Assembly: GCA_018668595.1 (NCBI GenBank)
Contig: JABJCP010000013.1
Location: 1 to 64,000 of the forward strand
Length of the DNA stretch: 64,000 nt
Direction of reading: 5' to 3'
From: Candidatus Woesearchaeota archaeon
Lineage (GTDB): Archaea; Nanobdellota; Nanobdellia; Woesearchaeales; UBA11576
This document shows, piece after piece, positions 37,638 to 47,475 of the stretch. Each line of letters opens with the position of its first letter. Within the stretch, counting starts at the first letter, position 1. A model generated the notes under the pieces. That model saw only the letters and a program-made list of their open reading frames with translations, had not been told where the DNA came from and did not search any database. The position numbers were made by a program, and so were the translations under genes.

Positions 37638-39864
37638 GCCTCTTGAACTAGCCAGTATGAGCAGCAAATATATGTGTACAAGAAAAGAAATTGAAGAAAA
37701 GTTTTCTGACGTTGAAGTTAAAAGATTTGATAATTTAATTAGAGAATACGCACATATAGATTTAGAAACAGTCGTGAGTTCAGAAATAAGCAGAAATGGT
37801 GTTGATAGAGGTAAATTAAACGAATTAGATAACATACTGCAACTGTATGAATCTGAAACATTACAAAAATTATTAAAGCAAATGCCAAAAGAAGACGGAA
37901 ATAACCTAGTATTTAGGTTAGGACGAAACTATGATTTTACCAAAAATTTAGAAATTTCAAACTTATTAATTTCAATAACAGACATATACAATAAAAACGA
38001 AATAAATATAAATTTTTTAGAAATAGGTAGATCGTTTGTATTCAGACTAGAAAGATTAAAAGAACTTGTTGAAATTTACAAAAAACCAGAAGTGATAACA
38101 CTAATTAAAGAAAATATAAACTTCATTAGTCAAATATCTAAATCAATACCTCCACTTTATTTATTAGACTCAAATCCTCAAATAAGAACATATGAAATTC
38201 CTGATTCTGAACACAGTAGAATTGAAAATTTTATAAAAATACTGAAATCAAAAAAATTCCAAGAACTAAAAAATTTTGAAGGATTTAATCCTGACATAAT
38301 TTTATCATTAAAAACATATATAGGCCATATGAATGATTATGATAAAGCAATAAAACTAATAGATATTTACAATAGTGAAGAATTTAAAAAAATTGTATTA
38401 GATAATAAACAAGGGTTATTTTCAACATCTCCAGATCTTACTGACGCTGCAAGAAAAATAAAAGATGCAATGTATGAACCCGATGGCGAAACACTTGCGA
38501 AAAAATTAGTAGAAATATACAATACTAACAAAATTGTAAAAATAGGACATGAACACAAACTAGAATTTGGAGACATCCTTAAAACAATAGGTGCATATTT
38601 TATAGCAACAAACAATGAGGAAGAAACAAAAGAACTAGTTGAATTATATACATCTAATCAAATAAGACAAATAATAACTGCATTACATTCTAGCAGCACA
38701 AACTCATTTAGAAATGGAGAATTAACAGATGATACAAAATCAGACTTCTTTTATTTAATAAAAAACATACTCCTCAGTACAAAAAGTAAAAAATGTTTAG
38801 ATGAAGTTTTGGAAGCTGCAAGTAAAGAAATAGAACATCCTAATTTACTAGGTCGAGTAATAAAACTTTCAAAAGATATTTCAGAAAAAACAAAAGATAA
38901 AAATTGCGTATCTGAATTTCTTACGTTATTTTCAAGCAAAGAAATAAATGCCATGAAACAGAATGAAAACTATTCTAAACACTTGAACAAAATGTGCAAT
39001 CAACTAAGTTGGTGTTATAAACAAACTAAATCAATTGAAAAAGTAAAAGAACTTCTAGGACTATATTTACAAGAAGATTTTATCAAATTATTAAAAGAAC
39101 ATGAAGACAGAAGTAAAATAACAAATTATCCTAATATCATAATTGAAGCAATAGGTTGCGTGGTTAATGTTACAGGATTAGAAACTGCACTAAAATACCA
39201 AGAATTAGTTAAAAAATATCCTGAGCACACTGCAGGATTATGTACTTTCATATCTACTGAAGATGGATCAGCAATAAACAAATTTTTAGAATATGAAAAA
39301 ACAAATGATAAAGAATTTATAAAACAACTAGGAATTTTAAATTACTTTGTAGAACGAAGCGATCACCAATATTTAATATCTCCCTATCTCGATGTGATAA
39401 CTACCTTACAAGAAAAAGTTATAGAAGGACCACTTAAAGCAGAAACTACTCAGATAACATGTTTTGATTTGTTTGAATATATGCGAGTTAATGTTCTAAA
39501 TGAAGATAAAATAACTAAGTTATGCGAAACTATGTTAGAAAACATCACATACATAACACAAGAAAACCCAGAAACAATAATAACACAACTAATATTATTT
39601 AATGAAGTTGAAGATGAACACATAGGAAAAATCAAATCACTGTATAACTATCAAAAATTAAAATTATGTATAGCATATGACATAGCGAGAAAAAACATAG
39701 ACCCAAATACAAGAACTAATTACTTACCTGAGTTCTATGACGGATTACAAAAAACACTCGACGAAGACTACGAACATCTAACTGATTGGTGCGAAACAAT
39801 AATTGACGGACTGGCAAAAGTAGCAGAGACTGGACAAAGTTTATCCGAGGTGATTGGAAGATGA
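37630..39864 (+). CDS. Array member 12 (744 aa), the longest
   Basis: Long helical solenoid with many motif copies (IDIYNSEEFKKIV, VEIYNTNKIVKI, ELYTSNQIRQII). The constant domain has NYLPEFYDGL, DWCETIIDGLAKVAETGQSLSEVIGR; its last about 90 bases are almost identical to those of member 13. I take the ATG at 37630, five bases after the SD like the other junctions, not the in-frame TTG at 37624 that lies inside the SD. SD for member 13 at 39847-39854. Confidence 0.82.
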   Translation: MVKPLELASMSSKYMCTRKEIEEKFSDVEVKRFDNLIREYAHIDLETVVSSEISRNGVDRGKLNELDNILQLYESETLQKLLKQMPKEDGNNLVFRLGRNYDFTKNLEISNLLISITDIYNKNEININFLEIGRSFVFRLERLKELVEIYKKPEVITLIKENINFISQISKSIPPLYLLDSNPQIRTYEIPDSEHSRIENFIKILKSKKFQELKNFEGFNPDIILSLKTYIGHMNDYDKAIKLIDIYNSEEFKKIVLDNKQGLFSTSPDLTDAARKIKDAMYEPDGETLAKKLVEIYNTNKIVKIGHEHKLEFGDILKTIGAYFIATNNEEETKELVELYTSNQIRQIITALHSSSTNSFRNGELTDDTKSDFFYLIKNILLSTKSKKCLDEVLEAASKEIEHPNLLGRVIKLSKDISEKTKDKNCVSEFLTLFSSKEINAMKQNENYSKHLNKMCNQLSWCYKQTKSIEKVKELLGLYLQEDFIKLLKEHEDRSKITNYPNIIIEAIGCVVNVTGLETALKYQELVKKYPEHTAGLCTFISTEDGSAINKFLEYEKTNDKEFIKQLGILNYFVERSDHQYLISPYLDVITTLQEKVIEGPLKAETTQITCFDLFEYMRVNVLNEDKITKLCETMLENITYITQENPETIITQLILFNEVEDEHIGKIKSLYNYQKLKLCIAYDIARKNIDPNTRTNYLPEFYDGLQKTLDEDYEHLTDWCETIIDGLAKVAETGQSLSEVIGR

Positions 39865-41090
39865 TTGATGACATGATTAATGATCATATGGTAAACATAA
39901 AATATTCTGTTCCCGACATGACTGATGACGAACTCAGCAGAATTAAAACAGAATTTGAATCACGATCCATACTACTACCTCAAATTTCAAGAAGCTTAGA
40001 ATTAATTGCAAGAATAACAAAAGATAAATATGCAGTAAATGGAATTATAGCCTTATTAGTTGACTTTAGAGATGATAGCGCATTAATAAGAGATACTTTA
40101 TTTTCCATCGAAGAAATAACCAAAAGAACCTACACAAATCCACAAACAAAAAATTATCTAAACTTCATAAATAAATATAAAACAACAAATCCAAACTTAG
40201 TAAATGAAATAATCAAAGAAAACCTCGTGGATTGGAGTGTTGGAACCAAAAGTTATGAAATTATTGAAAACAACATAGCGATAATAAATTCAAAAGAAAT
40301 GGAAACACTAATTGAAAATTTTGATGATTTAACTGCAAAATTAATAATTAAAAGTGTACTTAGAGTAAATAAACATTCAAAAAACAAAGAATTAGCAGAA
40401 AAGCTATTGAGCTCTTGCATAACTGAAGAATGCAAAGAAGTTATGAACCATTATAAACAACACAAAAACGAAATAATTGAAAAATTATATTTGCTTGGTG
40501 TACGAGAATATCTTAGCGATAAAGTAAACTCTATAATTGAAATATTAAACCAATACAAAACAGATCCTGAGAGAAAAAACATAGCAATAGAACTAGTAAC
40601 CAAAATGAATTCATTTAGCGGACACTACTTAAACGCTGAAATGGAATTTGTCGAACAATTAGGTGCACAAGAATTCTTTGAAGAAAAATATTTTGAAGTA
40701 CGTAAATATCTAGAAAAAAATGATGTTAAAAAAGAATTATTAGAAAAAATGACAAGTGCGTTTAAAGAAGAAAAAGAATACATTAAAAAACAAAAAGAAC
40801 AAAATATGTTACCTCTCGCAGTAATTTTTGGAGAGAATCCAGAATATATCTCTAAAGTGAAAAAATTATCTGATTTGGAAAAAGACAAATTAGGAATCGC
40901 ATGGAGCATTGCGTATCAAAATGTTGATCCATCCACAGAAGAGAATTATTTAGATGCTTTTTATTCTGGAATGAGAAAAACACTCGACGAAGATTACGAA
41001 CATCTAACTGATTGGTGCGAAACAATAATTGACGGACTTGCAAAAGTAGCAGAGACTGGACAAAGTCTTGACGAGGTGATGGGAAGATGA
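39861..41090 (+). CDS. Array member 13 (409 aa)
   Basis: Homologous over its full length to the next gene, member 14 (both show a RI-K-EF, then LxLIARxTKDKxxVN pattern near the start), so a tandem duplication. However the C-terminal subtype (DWCETIIDGLAKVAETGQSLDEVMGR) matches member 12, not 14, showing that the 3' end has a different history from the body. SD at 41073-41080. Confidence 0.83.
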   Translation: MIDDMINDHMVNIKYSVPDMTDDELSRIKTEFESRSILLPQISRSLELIARITKDKYAVNGIIALLVDFRDDSALIRDTLFSIEEITKRTYTNPQTKNYLNFINKYKTTNPNLVNEIIKENLVDWSVGTKSYEIIENNIAIINSKEMETLIENFDDLTAKLIIKSVLRVNKHSKNKELAEKLLSSCITEECKEVMNHYKQHKNEIIEKLYLLGVREYLSDKVNSIIEILNQYKTDPERKNIAIELVTKMNSFSGHYLNAEMEFVEQLGAQEFFEEKYFEVRKYLEKNDVKKELLEKMTSAFKEEKEYIKKQKEQNMLPLAVIFGENPEYISKVKKLSDLEKDKLGIAWSIAYQNVDPSTEENYLDAFYSGMRKTLDEDYEHLTDWCETIIDGLAKVAETGQSLDEVMGR

Positions 41091-42307
41091 GTGAAGAAAC
41101 ATCTCTTGATCAAATTGTAAAATATATTCCCCATGCTTCTGATAAAATTATTAACAGAATAAAAAAAGAATTTACAAATAGACAAAAAGATTTTACTGTT
41201 CTTTCAGAAACACTAGGACTGATTGCAAGAACAACAAAAGATAAAAATGTAGTTAATCAAACAATAGATACATTAATAGAATTTAAAGATAATGAAGAAA
41301 TATTTACTAATCTAGTTCATACAATAAAATATGTTGCAGAAAAATCTTTATTTGATCCTAACATAAAAGAAATTTTAACGCTAATACAAAAATACAAAAA
41401 CAAAGATCCTGAATTATTTAAATTTATAACCCATCAAAACACAATCAAATCTAAGTATATGAACTCAGGATCGAGAGTTCGATTTATGCTAGACATATTA
41501 AATTCTGACACAACAGAACAATTAATAGAAAAATATGACTTGCACGATGTAAAACAAATGATAGATTACGCACTACGCATAGTTGAAAAAACAGAACATA
41601 AAACATTAGCAACAGATAATCTAACTACCTATAACACAGATAAATTTAAAGAAATAATAAACAACTATCAGTGTAAAGAACAAATAATCTATAAAATTCA
41701 TATTTTAACTAGTTCAGATAAACCAAAAGAAGAAATACAAACTATAATTGAAGTACTACACGACCACAGAAGAGATAATGAAAAAAAATTAGATATAGAA
41801 TTTATTTTATACACAGATATCATGAACTTATCAAGTGGATATTATTTAGAAGCAGAAGCAGAATTACCCAATGAATTAAAGCCTCTGTGCGAGTTTGATA
41901 AAAAATACCCCGAAGTACGGACATTTTTACAAAAAAATGATATGAATCGAAAACTTTTGCAAAAAATAACAAAAACGCTAAAACAAGAAAGAGAATATAT
42001 TAAAACACAAAACGAAGGATTTGCGTTACCTTTACTTGCAATACTTTCTGAAAATGAAACTTATACTTCTAAAATAAAAGAATTAAATAATAATGATAAA
42101 TTAAATTTGAGTAGAGCGTGGAATATTGCTTATAAAAATATTGATGAATCTACAAGTGAAAATTATTTAACTACTTTTTATGCTGGTTTAAAGCAAACAC
42201 TTGACGAGGATTATGAAAATTTAGATAAATGGTGTGACACAATCATAAAAGGATTTTCAAAAATCGCAGAGACTGGGCGAAGTCTTTCTGAGGTGATGGG
42301 AAGATGA
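41087..42307 (+). CDS. Array member 14 (406 aa)
   Basis: Sister of member 13 in the N-terminal 330 residues. The constant domain has NYLTTFYAGL, DYENLDKWCDTIIKGFSKIAETGRSLSEVMGR. SD at 42290-42297. The message overlaps the next gene by ATGA. Confidence 0.82.
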   Translation: MSEETSLDQIVKYIPHASDKIINRIKKEFTNRQKDFTVLSETLGLIARTTKDKNVVNQTIDTLIEFKDNEEIFTNLVHTIKYVAEKSLFDPNIKEILTLIQKYKNKDPELFKFITHQNTIKSKYMNSGSRVRFMLDILNSDTTEQLIEKYDLHDVKQMIDYALRIVEKTEHKTLATDNLTTYNTDKFKEIINNYQCKEQIIYKIHILTSSDKPKEEIQTIIEVLHDHRRDNEKKLDIEFILYTDIMNLSSGYYLEAEAELPNELKPLCEFDKKYPEVRTFLQKNDMNRKLLQKITKTLKQEREYIKTQNEGFALPLLAILSENETYTSKIKELNNNDKLNLSRAWNIAYKNIDESTSENYLTTFYAGLKQTLDEDYENLDKWCDTIIKGFSKIAETGRSLSEVMGR

Positions 42308-43317
42308 ACTTTACTGCAGTTAAACAGGAGACTCTTGAAGAAATTACTAAATCTCTTGAGGATCATAAGAAAATATTTATTGAAAAAGTTAATGCAGATA
42401 TTCCAGTGTATAGACTTGATAAAAGAAGAAAAATAAAAAGAAAAGCTAAAGAAGTTGTCGAGGGTTGTGATGTTAAAACTCAAAGAAATCTATACCACCT
42501 GCTTCATTTGATATACAAACGACCAATACCTGACTCTAAAAAATCTAAAGCTAAAACACATACTGAATTCTTTTTTGATATGGTTGATAGAACTAATCCT
42601 GATGCTGATGAACTTGAAAGACTCGGTAGCTCTGTAAAAAACGCACATAAATACATAATAGGAACTGATAAAAAAATAAAATTCACAAATGCACTTGGTG
42701 AATTCTTAAGAAATCCAACATCAAATGTAGAAGCAATAACTGAAATAAATGAAATCATGGTTGAAAGATATAAAAGCGATTTTCCATTTCTAAACAATTT
42801 AATTGAAGAAAAACTAACTACGTATGTAACAATTTGTAAACACTTAGACATGGAACATTTTGATAAATCAGTTTACTGGGAAATAGCTAAAACAATAGCT
42901 GACTTTGATCACCACAAAGACCAATATGGAATGTTAGAAAGAAAACAAAGAATGATTAAAGAAGAAAAAGATTACATTAACACACTAAACTCTTCTGACT
43001 TAGAACCAATGATAGAAATTTTAACGTTGATGGACAAGTATGCTAACGCAAGATACAGAGCTCCACTAAGAAAAGCATTAAAAGAAGATCCAGGTCTTGC
43101 GCATAAATTATCAATAGCATACGATATTGCAAGAAAAAATGAAAAACCTGAATCAGTAAAAGAAAACTATGAACAAGAATTTGAGTTTGGTTTAACTGGA
43201 ACAATAACCCAAGATATTGAAAATATCTACAAGTGGGCTCAAACAATCATCGACGGATTTAAAGAAATTGCTCGAACTGGAAAGAGTTTAAGTGAGGTGA
43301 TGAGTTATGTCCCTTGA
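42304..43317 (+). CDS. Array member 15 (337 aa)
   Basis: N-terminus rich in Lys and Arg (YRLDKRRKIKRKAKEVVEG). The constant domain is divergent: NYEQEFEFGLTGTI replaces the usual YLPEFYAGLxxTL, followed by YKWAQTIIDGFKEIARTGKSLSEVM. SD at 43294-43301. Confidence 0.8.
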   Translation: MNFTAVKQETLEEITKSLEDHKKIFIEKVNADIPVYRLDKRRKIKRKAKEVVEGCDVKTQRNLYHLLHLIYKRPIPDSKKSKAKTHTEFFFDMVDRTNPDADELERLGSSVKNAHKYIIGTDKKIKFTNALGEFLRNPTSNVEAITEINEIMVERYKSDFPFLNNLIEEKLTTYVTICKHLDMEHFDKSVYWEIAKTIADFDHHKDQYGMLERKQRMIKEEKDYINTLNSSDLEPMIEILTLMDKYANARYRAPLRKALKEDPGLAHKLSIAYDIARKNEKPESVKENYEQEFEFGLTGTITQDIENIYKWAQTIIDGFKEIARTGKSLSEVMSYVP

Positions 43318-45427
43318 TGAGATATTACAAGAAACTATTACTAACTTTAAATATAAATTTCCAGAAGTAGATAGTTTGAAAATTGAAAAAATAACTCGAC
43401 GTTATGAACCAGAAATTGCAAAAACAATGTTAGGTTATATTAAAAAAATGTGTAAAAAAAAGAAAGTTAAATTTCGTAAAAAAATTACAATTAAAAAAGA
43501 AAATGAAACTAATCCAAAAACTTCTAAGCAAATAGAGCAAGATAAACAAAATACATCAAAAGCAGTTGAACAAATTTGGGATTATTTATGTTGTGATGAA
43601 GTAAAAAATATGCTTAATATGTATGAACCTGAATTACAAAAAGATATTAGTAGAGAATTAGTAATACATACTGAAATTATTAAAGATGAAACTGAAGCAA
43701 TACAAAATCTACAAACAACAAAGCAAGTAGTAGAAATGTATAAACAACCAGATATGATAAAATTATTACAATTAAACAAAACTAGATCAGAAAAAGGAAA
43801 TAAAAATTGGTACTTAACGCGTATGCTCAGAGGAGTAAACCAAGTAACTGCTCCAACAAAATTACTTCAAATATTCCAACATCCTACAATTGCAAAAATT
43901 GAAGAAATGCAACAAAAAAATATAGACCGTTCAGAAGCTGAAAATGATAAGTCTTTACTAAGTGTTTCATTAACAGATATTGCTGAAAATGCAATTAAAA
44001 CAATTTTAAATACTACAAATGATACAAAAACCGCTATAACATTTTTAGAAATAATAACTAAATATGGATCAAATCAATTCACTGCACAAAGAATACAACA
44101 AGAAGTTTTTGAAAATCAGAATAATGGTCCTGATGATTTAAACAAAATATTAAAAAACTACAATTCGAAAACTTTTAAAAGCATATTTGATAAACTTTCA
44201 GGAAATTATAAACGCTATTTAGTTGAAAGCGTAGCAAATATAACACGACGCAGTCCTGAATTAGTAACTAAATATCTAAATTTAATAAACGCATTACATA
44301 ATCCTGACGCTACAAATGGAATATCTCGCTACTTTGAAGGACCAGAAGATTTAGATACTAAAAAAATAATAATGCAACGATTCAAAACTGAAAAATTTAA
44401 ACGACTCTTTGAATTAATTGATGAAAGATGGAATAATGAATTAATATTATATACTACTAAATTAGACATAAATGAAAAATACCTACCTGTAAAATTAATA
44501 AATATTTTTAAAAAATATTCAGATAAACCAAAAGTAATCAAAGAAATACTAAACAGAATTCAAAAATTAAATAATCTTACTGAACAACCAATCCAAGATC
44601 AAATAATTGAAGAGATTAGTTCAAAAAGATTTCAACAATTATACGCTCCTGAATATGATGAAGCACACTTTGCATCTATAATCAGCAGTTTTTTAAACGT
44701 AACTACCCAGTTTCCTTCTACTAAAGAAGCAATGTATGTTATGTTAGAATCTTCACTATCAACTTTAGACAAACCAGAATTAGCTAATTCAGTAGATTCT
44801 ATAAGTGACTCGATGGAAGATGAACAATTAACAACAAAAGTAATAGAATTACTTTCAGATACAACTCGACCAATAAACTCTCTTGCAGCAAATATATATG
44901 AATTATCAGAACGAGAACATAAACAAATTGTTAAAAAATATATAAACATTTGTGATAAAATTAAAACAGAAGAATTATTCTATACAGAACTTAAAGAACC
45001 AATACTAAAGATTAGAAATCCTGATGATGTAGCTATTGAAGAAACTGAAAAATATAAATTTTTAGAACTGATTGAAACAGAAGCAGAATATTTAAATCAA
45101 AAAAAGGCAGAAGTAATTTATCCTTTGGCAAAAATATTATTTGACGTAAATAACCAACAAAAAGAAAAAATAAAACAACAAAAAGATATTATATTGAACG
45201 ATTTAATTTCTGCTTATGAAATTGCAAGAAGAAATACTCAAATAGTAGAAATAGCAGGAAGAGATTATAAACAAAATTACTTACCTGAATTCTTTGCAGG
45301 ATTAAAGCAAACACTCGACGAAGATTGCGAACATCTGAGTTATTGGTGTGATACAATTATTGAAGGATTTTCTGAAGTAGCAGAGACTGGGCAAAGTTTA
45401 AGTGAGGTGATGAATTATGGATGCTGA
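43307..45427 (+). CDS. Array member 16 (706 aa)
   Basis: Full-length homologue of member 10, with an extra Lys-rich segment (about 45-75). Solenoid motifs include ILKNYNSKTFKSIF and MQRFKTEKFKRLF. The constant domain has NYLPEFFAGLKQTL, YWCDTIIEGFSEVAETGQSLSEVM. The split between body (like 10) and tail (like 12-14) again suggests exchange of 3' ends. SD at 45404-45411. Confidence 0.83.
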   Translation: MSLDEILQETITNFKYKFPEVDSLKIEKITRRYEPEIAKTMLGYIKKMCKKKKVKFRKKITIKKENETNPKTSKQIEQDKQNTSKAVEQIWDYLCCDEVKNMLNMYEPELQKDISRELVIHTEIIKDETEAIQNLQTTKQVVEMYKQPDMIKLLQLNKTRSEKGNKNWYLTRMLRGVNQVTAPTKLLQIFQHPTIAKIEEMQQKNIDRSEAENDKSLLSVSLTDIAENAIKTILNTTNDTKTAITFLEIITKYGSNQFTAQRIQQEVFENQNNGPDDLNKILKNYNSKTFKSIFDKLSGNYKRYLVESVANITRRSPELVTKYLNLINALHNPDATNGISRYFEGPEDLDTKKIIMQRFKTEKFKRLFELIDERWNNELILYTTKLDINEKYLPVKLINIFKKYSDKPKVIKEILNRIQKLNNLTEQPIQDQIIEEISSKRFQQLYAPEYDEAHFASIISSFLNVTTQFPSTKEAMYVMLESSLSTLDKPELANSVDSISDSMEDEQLTTKVIELLSDTTRPINSLAANIYELSEREHKQIVKKYINICDKIKTEELFYTELKEPILKIRNPDDVAIEETEKYKFLELIETEAEYLNQKKAEVIYPLAKILFDVNNQQKEKIKQQKDIILNDLISAYEIARRNTQIVEIAGRDYKQNYLPEFFAGLKQTLDEDCEHLSYWCDTIIEGFSEVAETGQSLSEVMNYGC

Positions 45428-46454
45428 TTATAATATGATGTTTGCCATTGTTGAAATGCTTCAAGGAAAAACCAGTTCTGAAAAGATAAGAGGAATATCT
45501 GAGTTATGTGTTAAATTGCATGATCAATACCAATATGGAATCTGTCAACCCATGTTAGATGCAGCACATCATATGGCCCGCGAATTTGGCTATGAAAAAA
45601 CAAAAAAAATATTGGATTTATACCACCGTAATGACTTTAAAAAAATAGAAAAAAAACTCGCAGAATCATATGAGTTTGCAGAAACAATAGGCAAGTTTTA
45701 TGCTAAAGAAGATTTTGAAATAGCCCAACAGGTTTTAGAATCAACAGCAAAAATAGAAGAAACAACAAAGCTTAATTATATAAATTCACTCTTTAAATCA
45801 ATCTTAATGAAAGGAACTTACTCGCTCGCACTAAAAACAGCAAAAGTAATTATTGAAAAAAAAGAAAAAATCACAGAAGAAGAACTTGACGAGATCGGGA
45901 GAACGCATATGTATGTAGATCTCCTAGATGATAATGAAGTTAAGTATTTTGAAAAATTAGCAAAAGCAATTGAATTTCAAGACAGAGAAGCATATATATT
46001 CAAAGATGTTGCAGATTACTTACGAGAAGAAGTAAGCATAATTGAAGGAGGGGAACATTTTACTCAGTGTGCAATAGAAGAAAAAGAATTCTTGAAAAAA
46101 CAAAAAACAGAAAACCTACTTCCGTTTATGATAACAATATATGGGCTAAATTGTTTCTCAGAGACAAAGTATAAAAAAGATTATGCTGGAAAAATCCATA
46201 AATTAACTGAAAAACAAACAGACAAATTATGCAATGCATGTGAAATTGCATATAAGAATAAAAAAATAATAACAAATGATCATGGTGAAGACGTAAGTAT
46301 CAACTATATTTTTGACTTCTGGAATGGATTAGAAGACACATTAGATAATGATTATGAAAATATTGACAAGTGGATGGGTGCAATTATTGACGGGTTTAAT
46401 GATGTTGCTCGAACTGGTCGAAGTTTATCTGAAATTATGAAGTATGCTGCATAA
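45417..46454 (+). CDS. Array member 17 (345 aa), last of the second run
   Basis: A divergent member: the constant domain has NYIFDFWNGLEDTL, DKWMGAIIDGFNDVARTGRSLSEIMKYAA. The EIM codons are GAA ATT ATG, so the SD present in all preceding members of the run is lost, just as in member 5. The same alternative codon solution at both run ends is strong evidence that GAGGTGAT is kept elsewhere for its role as SD. Confidence 0.82.
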   Translation: MDADYNMMFAIVEMLQGKTSSEKIRGISELCVKLHDQYQYGICQPMLDAAHHMAREFGYEKTKKILDLYHRNDFKKIEKKLAESYEFAETIGKFYAKEDFEIAQQVLESTAKIEETTKLNYINSLFKSILMKGTYSLALKTAKVIIEKKEKITEEELDEIGRTHMYVDLLDDNEVKYFEKLAKAIEFQDREAYIFKDVADYLREEVSIIEGGEHFTQCAIEEKEFLKKQKTENLLPFMITIYGLNCFSETKYKKDYAGKIHKLTEKQTDKLCNACEIAYKNKKIITNDHGEDVSINYIFDFWNGLEDTLDNDYENIDKWMGAIIDGFNDVARTGRSLSEIMKYAA

Positions 46455-46462
46455 TTAATTAT

Positions 46463-46585
46463 TGAAAAATTTTCAACAAAACCGAAAATTCTCACAAGAC
46501 AATTGAAATATTTTTATAAGGTTATTTCTCGACGATAAAATGTGATTTTTTGCACTGGACACTGGACTTGTGTTGGTGTGAAAGT
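46463..46585 (+). promoter_or_regulatory. Shared two-block element and promoter of the KilA-N gene
   Basis: Block one (46463-46489, beginning TGAAAAATTTTCAA and containing AACCG) and block two (46551-46585, TGGACACTGGAC at 46556-46567, then GTG-rich sequence and a TTATAAAG TATA box) both recur at 61716-61742 and 61755-61796 before the second RelE-type pair. The blocks are 93 bp apart here and 45 bp there. The element is probably a binding site for a common regulator. Confidence 0.5.
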
Positions 46586-46614
46586 TATAAAGAATTAGAT
46601 ATTTTTTATGATTT

Positions 46615-47454
46615 ATGAAAAATACAATAAAAGTCAAAAAAACAAAAATAAGCATAGTTTCGAAAAACGATGAAGAATATATTTCATTAACAGACCTTGC
46701 TCGATATAAAAATCCTGAAGAACCCAAAGATGTTGTAAAAAATTGGTTAAGAAACAAAAGCACAATTGAATTTTTAGGTCTTTGGGAAAAAATAAATAAT
46801 CCGGTTTTTAAAGGGGTCGAATTCGATGCCTTTATGAAAGAAGCAGGTACAAATTCTTTTGTTTTATCTCCTAAAAAATGGATTGAAAAAACAAATTCAA
46901 AAGGGTTAATTTCAAAATCTGGAAAAGGAGGGGGAACATACGCACATAAAGATATAGCATTTGAATTTGCGTCTTGGATTTCATCAGAGTTCAAATTATA
47001 TTTAATAAAAGAATTTCAAAGATTAAAAATTAAAGAAAGCGAACGTGCACGTATTGGATGGGATATTAAAAGAGAATTAACAAAAATAAACTATAGAATC
47101 CACACTGACGCAATAAAACAAAACTTAATTCCTAAAAAAATAACTAAAAAACAAGAAAAACAAATTTATTCTTCTGAAGCAGATGTTTTAAATGTTGCAT
47201 TGTTTGGAATTACTGCAAAAGAATGGAGACATAAAAACAAGGATAAAAAAGGAAACGTCAGAGATAATGCGAATGTTTCACAATTAGTTTGCTTAGCAAA
47301 TCTTGAAACTTTAAATTCTCTGTTCATAAAAGAAAAATTACCTCAACAAGAAAGATTAACCAAACTCAATGAACAAGCCATAGCACAAATGACAATACTA
47401 ATTAATAACAGAAGCATTAAGAAATTAGAAAAATTATCAACACATAATAAATAG
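46615..47454 (+). CDS. KilA-N domain protein
   Basis: A 279-residue protein. The N-terminal 140 residues are a KilA-N DNA-binding domain: YISLTDLARYKNP, VVKNWLRNKSTIEFLGLWEKINNPVFKGVEFD, then SPKKWIEKTNSKGLISKSGKGGGTYAHKDIAFEFASWIS in pieces. The C-terminal half is a basic region with DVLNVALFGITAKEWRHKN, seen in phage and mobile-element versions. KilA-N proteins are typical of viruses and mobile elements, hinting at an element boundary near the array end. Confidence 0.87.
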   Translation: MKNTIKVKKTKISIVSKNDEEYISLTDLARYKNPEEPKDVVKNWLRNKSTIEFLGLWEKINNPVFKGVEFDAFMKEAGTNSFVLSPKKWIEKTNSKGLISKSGKGGGTYAHKDIAFEFASWISSEFKLYLIKEFQRLKIKESERARIGWDIKRELTKINYRIHTDAIKQNLIPKKITKKQEKQIYSSEADVLNVALFGITAKEWRHKNKDKKGNVRDNANVSQLVCLANLETLNSLFIKEKLPQQERLTKLNEQAIAQMTILINNRSIKKLEKLSTHNK

Positions 47455-47475
47455 TTAATTCCTATTTAGAATATC

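Noticed and set aside
22092-46454. CRISPR-like or transposon-derived repeat explanation for the array
   Set aside because: Repeated DNA is limited to gene 3' ends in frame with coding, there are no regular spacers, no transposase and no terminal inverted repeats.
46501-46530. Regulon palindrome upstream of the KilA-N gene
   Set aside because: No TACTnnnnAGTA site at the right distance from the TATA box; the region has the other, TGGACACTGGAC element.
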